DNA from: Paulinella micropora | Lineage: Eukaryota; Cercozoa; Imbricatea; Euglyphida | Length of the DNA: 64,000 bases | Direction: 5' to 3' | NCBI GenBank assembly: GCA_009731375.1 | Contig: BJOX01000021.1 | Coordinates: 733,407-797,406 of the forward strand | In this document: positions 9,166 through 16,673 of the stretch, in pieces | Layout of the letters: every line of letters starts with the position of its first letter | How positions within the stretch are numbered: the first letter of the stretch is position 1 | The notes under the pieces: model-generated | What the model was told of the DNA's origin: nothing | What the model saw: only the letters and a program-made list of their open reading frames with translations | Database searches by the model: none | Program-made: the position numbers and the translations under genes

Positions 9166-10695
9166 TCAGCCCGCTACGGAACACGCCGCACGAGTCATGT
9201 ACATGGGCAGGTCGCTCACGCGCGACCAACGGTTGAGCTGTTCGTCGTAGCGCTCGACGCTCGCGAGCGCACGACCGTCGCTCCCGGAGCCCCCCAGCAC
9301 GTACAGCTCCCCGTTGAGCACCGCCGCCGCCGAGTCCTCGCGGGCCTGTCGCAGCGGCGCCACTTCTTCCCAAACGTCGAGCTCCGGGTCGTAGCGCTCG
9401 ACCGAGTCCAACACCTTGTCCTGCGCGTTCAGGCCGCCAATCACATACAACTTGCCGCCCAGCGCGCCCGCCGAGCAACCCCATCTCCCGACCCGCAGCG
9501 GCGCCAACGCGCACCATGAGCCCCCGGGCTGGTAGCTTTCTGCCTGGGCCAGCACTTCGTCGCTATTGCTCCTCCCACCAAACACATACAGCTTGCCGTT
9601 CAACGCGCACCCCCCGGGGTAGCCCCGTTCTTTCGACAGGGCTACCGACTCTGACCAAACACCACTAGTTGTGTCAAACACCAGGACGCGGGCTAGATAT
9701 TTAGCTTCGCACGATCCGCCCACCAGATAGATCTTGTTGCCCAGCGCCAACGCCAGGGAACCTACGCAGGCTTGCGGTAAAGCGGGCAGCTGCTCCCATC
9801 TCGCGTCTTGCCGGGATATGTCCAGCCGATCTACGTCTTTCAAGCGCCCATTGCTGTCTATGCCGCCCATCACGTACACAAAATTTCCCACGGCTGAACA
9901 CGCAGGGTGCGCGCGGGCTCTGCCGAGCTCGGCGCGCTGTGTCCACTTGTCTTCCAAAGCGTCGTAGCAAAAAGTAGCGCTCAGCCGTCTGTGAAAAACG
10001 TCCACGCCGGACGCCCCGCAGCCGCCAACCACGTACAAGCAAGCAGGCCGTACCGAAGTTTGCTTCTTTTTTTTCGACCTGCTGCTCTTGCGCACTACAG
10101 CAAGCTCCACCACATATTCCTCGCGCTCCACGCTGGCCTCCACCTCCAGCGTTTCTCTGCCCTGCAGTTCCTCTAACTCTGCCCTGTGCCGCCCGATCAT
10201 CTTGCGCACACAGTACAATTCGTCGCTGAGCTGCTTCTGTTCTTCGTCGGGGCTCTTTTCCATCAGCAGGCACAGAGACGCGCTCTTGGCGTCCAGCGCT
10301 ACGATGTCCTGCCTGCGCTTGTCCATCTCAAGTAGCCGCTGCTGCTGGGCCGACGCAATCTTTCGGGATAGATCTTGCCACCTTAGACGCGTCCCTTGCA
10401 GCCGCAGCTTGAACCCACCGTCCACGGCCTGTTGCTCACAATTAAAACTGACTGACTCTTCGCTTTGGCCATCTCCGAAGCAACCTCCGCCCAGCTGGCT
10501 CAGCTTGGTGGCCGTGGACAGCAGTGTTTGGTACAGCTCCACGGCGGGCTGGTTCACTTGCACCAAGGCTGCAGCGGGCTCGTTTGCTATACTACTAGCA
10601 ACGGGAGCCGCGGGCTTCTCCTCTTCATCGTCCAGTCCGCGCGCGCCGTTGCACGCTGGAATGACTGCCAACTTTCTTTTCTTTCTGGTTCGCAT
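9166..10695 (-). CDS. Kelch-repeat beta-propeller protein (509 aa)
   Basis: From the ATG at 10695 (MRTRKKRKLAVIP) the protein has a basic, nuclear-signal-like start, an N-terminal helical/coiled-coil region (residues ~60-180), a Lys-rich linker (SRSKKKKQ) and then six Kelch repeats (residues ~215-509). Each repeat shows the family pattern: GxxxYVxGG, a conserved Tyr/Trp pair and a following DP or T-x-x-W (LYVVGG, VYVMGG, IYLVGG, LYVFGG, LYVIGG, LYVLGG). Six blades predict a closed propeller, a protein-binding scaffold often used by ubiquitin-ligase adaptors. There is no BTB domain. The frame continues upstream through poly-C and a gap, but that part is low complexity. It is divergent from the LRR gene at 10930. 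Confidence 0.9.
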   Translation of the reverse strand: MRTRKKRKLAVIPACNGARGLDDEEEKPAAPVASSIANEPAAALVQVNQPAVELYQTLLSTATKLSQLGGGCFGDGQSEESVSFNCEQQAVDGGFKLRLQGTRLRWQDLSRKIASAQQQRLLEMDKRRQDIVALDAKSASLCLLMEKSPDEEQKQLSDELYCVRKMIGRHRAELEELQGRETLEVEASVEREEYVVELAVVRKSSRSKKKKQTSVRPACLYVVGGCGASGVDVFHRRLSATFCYDALEDKWTQRAELGRARAHPACSAVGNFVYVMGGIDSNGRLKDVDRLDISRQDARWEQLPALPQACVGSLALALGNKIYLVGGSCEAKYLARVLVFDTTSGVWSESVALSKERGYPGGCALNGKLYVFGGRSNSDEVLAQAESYQPGGSWCALAPLRVGRWGCSAGALGGKLYVIGGLNAQDKVLDSVERYDPELDVWEEVAPLRQAREDSAAAVLNGELYVLGGSGSDGRALASVERYDEQLNRWSRVSDLPMYMTRAACSVAG

Positions 10696-10767
10696 GGGGG
10701 GTTTCTGTTCGCTGTGCTCTCTGCTAGCTCTCTCCTTTGATCTTTCCCAGAGGAAAAAGGGAGGGGG

Positions 10768-10857
10768 GGGGGCACCCCCCCCCCCAACCCACACCCTCCG
10801 TTTCAATCTGCTCCCCGGGGGGGGGGGGGGNNNNNNNNNNCCCCCGGGGGGGGGGGG
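10768..10857. repeat. Poly-G/poly-C palindromes flanking a 10-N gap
   Basis: A G-run/C-run palindrome (10768-10787) is followed by poly-G, a 10-N gap (10831-10840) and another C/G run. It sits between the divergent Kelch and LRR genes, where both promoters must lie. Confidence 0.75.
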
Positions 10858-10929
10858 GGCCTTGCCCCTTCGCTTTCCCTTTGTAAAAAAGACTGCAAAT
10901 TTTACATACATATAAATTTTAAAAAAAAA

Positions 10930-12837
10930 ATGTCTCACAGAACTTTCGATCCCCCAGACAAAATTTGCGAGCAGGGGTCTGCGCTGCTGGCTTCCATGCT
11001 GCTTCACTTTTTTTACAACAAAAAATTCTTGCCCCTGCAAGATAACCAGGCAGAGCTTCTTAGCCGGATTGCGGAGGACGGCAAAATACGTATAACCCCT
11101 CTGCCTGCCCCCGATACTCGCCGCGGGACAAAGCTCAATTATTGGAACGCAGCAAAACGTGTGGTTTTCCGCGTGCTGGAGACGAGGCGCGAGGAAGCCC
11201 CATGCAAATGGGATTTAGAAAGTCTAGCCCTGTCAGGAGACGACAAGTCCAACGAGAACAAGCACACAATTCTCACCAAGAAGAATGGGAAGTACTTTCC
11301 TTTTTTGGCAAGGCATGGGGATTATGAGGACTTCAGAATAAAGCACCTGTGCTTGCATAACCTAACGCTTCGGCTAAAAAAGGAGGCGCAAGCGCTGCTC
11401 ATAGAGGGATGCCCCCATGAGGAGCTTTGCTTTGTGCACCTCAGGCTCAGGCTGTCGAAGAGTAACGCTCTCAAGTTGTACGACTGTTTCGATCTCAAGA
11501 GGTTTGTTTTTAGCCAGCACCCGGACGACAAAAAGGCTGCTGCCTTGGACGGTTTTGAACTGCAAGTGGACGAATGCCGAAATCTGCTGCAAGTCGAGGC
11601 AAGCGCCGCGCTACCCAGACCCCGTGTTGTTGACCCAACGCTACAAGCCTCTACCTTGCGGCTCACAGGATCGGGCAAGGAGGGCAAGGGCGTGGATATC
11701 TACGCCGCGGGTGTCTGGAATGTATCGGTTGAGGGTTGTTATACCAAGGAACTCCGCCTCCATCGTTTAAACGACAAGGTGCCCTTGACATACGTTGGTC
11801 TGAGTGTAGAGTCCTGCGATAAGCTAAAGCAGGTCTGCTTACCACGCGACTTGAACCTCCTAAAAGAGGGTGAGTTGAAATTCAGCCGATGCGACGAACT
11901 AGCCAAAATCGTTTTGCCTGACCAAATGCGGTGCCAAAAGGCATCCGTCGAACTTTTTAGATTGCATAAACTCAGCGAGATCGTTCTCCCCGCACGCTTT
12001 GGGCCAGCTGATCTCGGCCTTGGTGGTTCCGCTGTAGAGGACAGCTGTCTTGAACTCAAAGTCGAAGCCTGCCCTCGGCTCCGGAGTATTCACACGGCCA
12101 GCGCACCTGCGGCACAAGTTGAACAGCAACGACCCGATCGTACAGAAATCCGTGTTTCTGGGTTGTTTAGCGCCGACGAGGTAAAAATGACAGACCTAAA
12201 GATCCTAGCCGCGGGGGTCAGCATGAATATTACTGTATTATTTGCCAGTAACATAAACACTCTTTTCCTCAGTCCAGACCAAAGGAAGATGAAGTATCTT
12301 ACCCTAAACATCCAAGAATGTAAACTGCTTGAACAAGTTTGCTTGTCGGACGAGGAGGTCAGCCAAGAAGGGTTTTATGCCACTATGCTCAATTGTAAAC
12401 AGCTGAAGAATTTTATTCTGCCCCAGCTCCTGTGCAAGGACGCGGAACTGGTATTGGGTGCTTTAGAAAATCTTCAAAACCTTAGTTTTGAGAGCAGCAA
12501 ATGGCAGGTTTCCAACTCTCTGAGCTTACTAACAGGCGTTTGTCACAAGCTCGAGACCATCTGCCTACCTAAAAACATCTGTTGCCAGAAGGCAGAGCTT
12601 ATTTTCGAAGACTTACCGCTCTTGAAAAATTTTTCCATGCCCGAAGGCTGGGAGATCAGCCAAGAGGTCAAGGTGACTTTTCGCAAGTGCCCCGATTTAC
12701 AGAGCTTTACCGTACCGCCGGGCTTCCAATGCAGCGGGAAGTTCACCTTGGATTTTTCGGGAAACATTAGCATGCCCAAACTTTCTTTGCAAACGGAAAG
12801 GTGTGAAGAATTGGAAGTGATTTCGCCAAAAAAATGA
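10930..12837 (+). CDS. Leucine-rich-repeat-like protein (635 aa)
   Basis: The ATG at 10930 follows an A-run and TATA-like sequence (TACATATAAATTTTAAA). The product has ~25-residue repeats in which a Cys-containing turn alternates with a hydrophobic strand: patterns such as LKVEACPRLRSI, LNIQECKLLEQVCLP, LSVESCDKLKQVCLP and FRKCPDLQSFTVP. This is the look of an LRR or BspA-type beta solenoid covering residues ~120-630. The first ~80 residues may be a separate helical domain. There is no signal peptide or membrane segment, so an intracellular binding role is likely. It differs from the DUF285 protein at the left edge in lacking the W-x-x-S/V-x-x-M motif. AATAAA occurs at about 12899. Confidence 0.75.
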   Translation: MSHRTFDPPDKICEQGSALLASMLLHFFYNKKFLPLQDNQAELLSRIAEDGKIRITPLPAPDTRRGTKLNYWNAAKRVVFRVLETRREEAPCKWDLESLALSGDDKSNENKHTILTKKNGKYFPFLARHGDYEDFRIKHLCLHNLTLRLKKEAQALLIEGCPHEELCFVHLRLRLSKSNALKLYDCFDLKRFVFSQHPDDKKAAALDGFELQVDECRNLLQVEASAALPRPRVVDPTLQASTLRLTGSGKEGKGVDIYAAGVWNVSVEGCYTKELRLHRLNDKVPLTYVGLSVESCDKLKQVCLPRDLNLLKEGELKFSRCDELAKIVLPDQMRCQKASVELFRLHKLSEIVLPARFGPADLGLGGSAVEDSCLELKVEACPRLRSIHTASAPAAQVEQQRPDRTEIRVSGLFSADEVKMTDLKILAAGVSMNITVLFASNINTLFLSPDQRKMKYLTLNIQECKLLEQVCLSDEEVSQEGFYATMLNCKQLKNFILPQLLCKDAELVLGALENLQNLSFESSKWQVSNSLSLLTGVCHKLETICLPKNICCQKAELIFEDLPLLKNFSMPEGWEISQEVKVTFRKCPDLQSFTVPPGFQCSGKFTLDFSGNISMPKLSLQTERCEELEVISPKK

Positions 12838-12937
12838 GCGTGTTTCTTAATCAAGCGGCGGCAGGCCTTAGCTGTTTCGCAGGGTCTGGTCTTAGTCGAA
12901 TAAAAAATTTACTTACTTTTTAACAAAAATAATCTTC

Positions 12938-13093
12938 TCAGGCGCCGGTATGCGCCGCCGGCGCCGCACGGCAGCAGCACACCCAGACCCGAAACAAGTT
13001 TAGTAGCAACAGTGCCGAATGAAACGCGTGGGCGCTCGACAGCCACAGCAGCCCGTAGCGCATGGTAGTGCTGCTCTCGGCGGCTCGCAGCAT
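12938..13093 (-). CDS. Small putative membrane protein (51 aa) beside Fanzor A
   Basis: An ATG at 13093 starts 8 bases beyond the right end of Fanzor copy A and reads 51 residues with one hydrophobic stretch (about residues 12-40: YGLLWLSSAHAF...LLLLNLFRVWVCCC). It may be a genuine small gene or the 3' remainder of one broken by the insertion. Composition is like neighbouring coding DNA. No family is recognised. Confidence 0.3.
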   Translation of the reverse strand: MLRAAESSTTMRYGLLWLSSAHAFHSALLLLNLFRVWVCCCRAAPAAHTGA

Positions 13094-13100
13094 TGTCGCA

Positions 13101-13287
13101 GATCGGATTGAAATCTTAGAAAGGCGAACCCCTCCAGAGATTCCTACAGCTGGGAAAGAGAAAGGGCAGCACGCGGCACATCCCCCTCCTTCCTCAGAGG
13201 CCCCGATCGAAGCAAAGCAACCAAAGCCCGACCTGAAGCCGGGCTTTGGTGCGAGTTTTTTCATGACCTAAACAAAGCTAAGCTAAG
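13101..13287 (-). ncRNA. Candidate Fanzor guide (omega-like) RNA, copy A
   Basis: The 187 bp downstream of the Fanzor stop are conserved between copies A and B despite being non-coding. On the minus strand they hold a perfect 10-bp hairpin (13221-13230 with 13240-13249, 9-base loop) and, near the end, a stem capped by UUCG (13119-13134). TnpB and Fanzor proteins use an RNA made from the 3' end of their own gene and element end, so the position fits. Transcription is inferred, not shown. Confidence 0.55.
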
Positions 13288-15264
13288 CTAATGCAAGTCT
13301 TGCCGACCCAACGTCAGCAGTCTCAAGAGAATGTTGCGACTGGCGTTCATGTCGCGCCCGTGCTGGAGCGCGCACCACTGGCAGCTGTACGTCTTCGCGG
13401 CTTTGATGTCCCTCCACAGCGCCCCACATTGCGTACACGCCTGTGTGGTGAACTCTTCGTTGCAAATCAGCACCTTGCACTTGCCTACATACTCTCGCTG
13501 CAAGTTGAGCAAGCGCTTGCGGAAATCTGCGTGTCGCCATGCAAGCAGCTTGCGCTTCGTTTGCCGCGAGATCGTCTTGCCCTTTACCATGCCCGACGCT
13601 CCGAACCAAGGTAGCACGACTACGTCGTGGTTATCAAGCAGCCATCTAGCTGCTTTCTTGTGCACGTCCTGGACCATGTTGTAAATCTTATTACGCACTC
13701 GAGTAATAGCGCGCCGTAGGCGCCAGCGGTTCCGCTTCTTGCTGCTGTCCTTAGCCAGTAGCGCGACCTTGCTCAGCAGATTGTCAATGTGTTTCTGCAG
13801 TCGGTACACGCGTGTAATAGACCCGCGGCCCCATTCAGTTATCGCACCCGAGTCCGCGTGGTACATGGTCAGAAAGCTCCTTACGCCCGGATCAATGCTT
13901 ACTACATGCCTAGAGTCAGGCTCCGCAAATTCGCGCTGCCGCTGCTCTATCTCTACCGGTACATGTAAGTACCATCTACCCAAGGGATCGACCTTCAAGC
14001 GCACGTCGTACTTGATTTCAAGCTTCCGGGCTCCAAGCCTACGCTCTTGTCTTCTCCAATCCTTGGAGGTAACTGAGTCTGGTCCCAGAAAGCCTGCAAA
14101 GAAGCCCCGCTCGCGCCCCCAATTTCTGTGCGAGATCGCGATCGTAGACTTACGCTCCTCCCACTTGCGGAAGTTGACTCTCTTCCAGTGAAAGAACTTG
14201 CCCTTCTGGCTAAGATTGGAGATGGCGGAGGCTCCCGCCGCTTGCAGATCCCGGATGGCTACTGCGCGGATGTCGTAGGGCACGCTGAGAAGCCACGGCC
14301 TGACTCGTACAAATTCACTGTCCTCTTGCACAAAACGCAGGCGCAGAGTATCCAAATCAAAGTCGCCGAGGCAGCGCATTCTGCCGCCCATCTCGGCCCT
14401 TCTTTGCTCTCGGCGCTCCTTTTGTTCTTGGCGTTCCCTGGCTTTCCTAGCCTTGATCTCCTCGGGCGTCTCTTCCTTCTTCTCTTCCTTGTCTTTCTGC
14501 TCCTGTGGTTTCTCATCTTTTTTTCTTCTCTTGTGCTTGGCCTGCTTTTCCTCCCTTTTTTCTTGGCGCCGTCTCTTTTTACTAATAACCTGCGTGGGTT
14601 GACCTTGCTGCTGCTCCTCTTCACTGGGCCAGGGGAAACGCTCATCCTCTTTTCTCAGCCAGGCCACCGCCGCATTCCAGATGGTATGAACTGCTCGAAA
14701 CATCAGCCAGGCCTTGCGCAGCCAAGCTCGCCTAACTTCTTTATCCTTGGTTTTTGGGTAGATCCTGCACGTGAGTGTCTTGAGCGGGGGCGTCTTACCT
14801 GCTTTCTTATTCAGACTAAACTTCTTCTTCTTCTTGGGCGGCTTGTTCTGCGTCTCGTCTGCTTTGGCCGCGTTGCGTCTCGCGTTGGCCTGAGTCGCGG
14901 GCAGCAGTGCAAGTCGCGATTGCCAAGAGGTCTCCTGCGGGTCTTGCTGAGTTGTCGGATTGTACCTTCTGACCGAGCTCCAGGAACCATTACCAAGGGC
15001 CCTGCTCAGAGAAATAGGTAGGCGGCTTGCGCTCGCTCTGGCCAAAGCGCCTCCTGTGTAGAGAGGTAACTGCCTGGAGATCTCTCTCGCAGACTCAGAC
15101 CAAAACGGCGCATAGGCTAAATCTGGTTCCGAAGGGGGCTGTGCGGGTCTTGACTTCTTTTCCCGGACCTTTTCTTCTCGTGGCGAACCCGCCAGCCCGC
15201 TAGTGCGGGCTGGAGGGGGGTTCGGGGGGCTTTGCCCCCCGCGCCGACTCATTGAAGAAGTCAC
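13288..15264 (-). CDS. Fanzor (eukaryotic TnpB-like RNA-guided nuclease), copy A, 658 aa
   Basis: This is the fullest copy. The RuvC catalytic set is intact: D458 in SIDPGVRSF, E604 in ICNEEFTTQ and D638 in HGRDMNASRNI. The zinc ribbon is C610-x2-C613 ... C628-x2-C631. Known family members are RNA-guided DNA endonucleases carried by transposons. The ~230-residue N-terminal region is Lys/Glu/Arg-rich (residues ~215-300) and longer than in bacterial TnpB (~400 aa). The first ~25 residues (GGQSPPNPPPARTSGLAG) are encoded by a copy of the palindromic element at 15193-15240, so the true start could be a later Met. Percent difference from copies B and C looks small by eye, and no stop or frameshift is seen. 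Confidence 0.92.
   Translation of the reverse strand: MTSSMSRRGGQSPPNPPPARTSGLAGSPREEKVREKKSRPAQPPSEPDLAYAPFWSESAREISRQLPLYTGGALARASASRLPISLSRALGNGSWSSVRRYNPTTQQDPQETSWQSRLALLPATQANARRNAAKADETQNKPPKKKKKFSLNKKAGKTPPLKTLTCRIYPKTKDKEVRRAWLRKAWLMFRAVHTIWNAAVAWLRKEDERFPWPSEEEQQQGQPTQVISKKRRRQEKREEKQAKHKRRKKDEKPQEQKDKEEKKEETPEEIKARKARERQEQKERREQRRAEMGGRMRCLGDFDLDTLRLRFVQEDSEFVRVRPWLLSVPYDIRAVAIRDLQAAGASAISNLSQKGKFFHWKRVNFRKWEERKSTIAISHRNWGRERGFFAGFLGPDSVTSKDWRRQERRLGARKLEIKYDVRLKVDPLGRWYLHVPVEIEQRQREFAEPDSRHVVSIDPGVRSFLTMYHADSGAITEWGRGSITRVYRLQKHIDNLLSKVALLAKDSSKKRNRWRLRRAITRVRNKIYNMVQDVHKKAARWLLDNHDVVVLPWFGASGMVKGKTISRQTKRKLLAWRHADFRKRLLNLQREYVGKCKVLICNEEFTTQACTQCGALWRDIKAAKTYSCQWCALQHGRDMNASRNILLRLLTLGRQDLH
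15193..15240. repeat. GC-rich double-hairpin element (Fanzor A N-terminus)
   Basis: Hairpin 1 is AGCCCGC TAGT GCGGGCT (15194-15211); hairpin 2 is GGGGGGC TTT GCCCCCC (15224-15240), separated by a G-rich spacer. It is the reference for this repeat family and lies in frame inside the gene. Confidence 0.9.
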
Positions 15265-15718
15265 TCTTCGGATGACTTAGACGGAGTTTGTAGTCGAGGC
15301 AGGACCCATAAAGCCAAGGGCAGGGCCATGCCTGTAGCTGGTCACAAAGTGAGCAGGTTGAATTTGTGGGTTTAGAGAGAGAGCAAAAATAAACAAGTCT
15401 TCTTTTTCGGAGCCCGCAGGGGGGGGGGCGCCCCCCCCCCNNNNNNNNNNATTTTCCCCTCCCGTTCCCCCGGCCCCGGTTTCTTCCGAGGGGGAAAGTG
15501 CCCAAAAAAACTTTCGATCGGAGAACACCATTTCGGCGCAAGTTCCCCTTTCCCTGGGAAATACACGCCCATAACACACTTGGCGATAAGAGGGGGGGGG
15601 GGCGCCCCCCCCCTCCCCGATTTTCCCCTCCCTCCGTTCCCTTAACCATGGCAACATTTTTTGTTTAGGGATCAGGAAAAAGGAAAGAAAAAGGCTTTTG
15701 GAACAGGTGGCGGCCGGC

Positions 15719-16440
15719 ATGGCAGCTGAAGACCATAGCGAACTATACAAATGGACCATGGACTTTGTTTTCAGTGGGAGGGTCATGCACGCGGAAGGCA
15801 GCGAGTACGATACGATGATAAAAATGCTCAACTCCTTCAAGAGCTCCCGAAAAAATACATTACAAGCATTTGCACAGGTATTTTTTTTTTTGCGTTTGTT
15901 TATGTATTCTTCTTTTTTACTTTAAATGTCTTTTTTTGTTTACTGTGTCGTCAGAACCCAGAGTTGTTAAATGCCGCCGCCGTTCTGCGGGCAACTTATC
16001 AGAGTTTCGATGACACTACTTATACACGCACGACGCATAAGAAGCGCCCCGTCCCCGCCGAACAGAAAGAAGTAACAAAACCCCGCAGCAACAGAAATGC
16101 CAGCAACAGGAGTGCCAGCAGTAGTAGCAGCAGCCAACCAGTTCTTCGCCCCCCGTCCGGTGATGCCCAAGCGTCGGAGAACCCGACTCCTCTCCAACTG
16201 TTTCGGTTTATTCAAAAAAACCCGGATCCGTCGGTCTTGGACGGAGATCAACAAGAATATTGGAAAATCTTGCTAAAAGCCAAAACAAAGATACACTGCG
16301 TCGAAGACCTGGAAAAAAACGACCAAATCTTTTCCGTGGCTTTGGCTTTGTACCTCACCAACTTGGTCCCCGACAAAACTCGGAAGCCCCCCGGGCCTTC
16401 AGCCCGCGCCAGCGGGCTGGCTTTCAGAACAAAAAAGTAA
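15719..16440 (+). CDS. Two-exon hypothetical gene (214 aa) with spliceosomal intron
   Basis: Exon 1 is 15719-15877 (53 codons from the ATG), the intron 15878-15954 (77 nt, GTATTT...TCGTCAG with a T-rich tract) and exon 2 15955-16440. Splicing is in phase 0 and joins FAQ to NPELLNAAA, giving a 214-residue protein; without splicing the frame is broken. The protein has a helical N-terminal part, a low-complexity Ser/Asn/Arg middle (residues ~90-120) and a helical C-terminal part. No known family is recognised. The last ~20 residues (PPGPSARASGLAFRTKK) come from an inserted double-hairpin element at 16387-16420, so the original C-terminus may have been replaced. TTTAATAAAA follows the stop. Confidence 0.65.
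16387..16420. repeat. Double-hairpin element fragment in the 3' coding end
   Basis: Hairpin 1 (AGCCCGCGCCAGCGGGCT) is at 16401-16418, preceded by a shortened CCCCCCGGGCC half. It is read through in frame by the two-exon gene. Confidence 0.85.
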
Positions 16441-16514
16441 CAAATTTCTTTAATAAAACTCTTCACAAATTCAAAAACCCGCGGCCTTGTCCTTCAGCAG
16501 CTCTTAACGCGGTC

Positions 16515-16573
16515 GGGGGGGGGGGGGGGGGGGCCCCCCCCCCCCCCCCCCCCCCCCCCTTTTNNNNNNNNNN
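16515..16573. repeat. Poly-G/poly-C block and 10-N gap
   Basis: About 20 G then about 28 C, TTTT and Ns at 16564-16573, between the two-exon gene and the HNH-core gene. Confidence 0.85.
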
Positions 16574-16673
16574 TCCCTCTCATCCCTCGCTGTTCCTTGA
16601 AAGCTGAGGCAAGATAGATTTTGCCCTCTCAGAAAGCTAGCAAGAATAAAGTTCTTGGCAAGGCCAAGTCAAG

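Larger units (their letters stand above)
13100..15582 (-). mobile_element. Fanzor element copy A (complete)
   Basis: Boundaries come from comparing repeated copies. The right end is the AGATCGGATTGAAATCTT motif at 13100. The left end is at about 15582, where similarity to copy D stops. Between them are a candidate guide-RNA region (13101-13287), the Fanzor gene, and a ~330-bp upstream region containing a conserved TGTGACCAGCTACAGGCATG segment and a 10-N gap (15441-15450). No tyrosine or serine recombinase is present, so it is probably mobilised in trans or is stationary. Confidence 0.7.

Noticed and set aside
10088-10915. 275-residue plus-strand frame opposite the Kelch gene
   Set aside because: Antisense to the conserved Kelch frame and reads through a gap.
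14128-15021. 297-residue hydrophobic frame opposite Fanzor A (and 36487-37143, 52301-52957)
   Set aside because: Apparent membrane protein is the antisense of the Lys/Glu-rich Fanzor N-terminal region.
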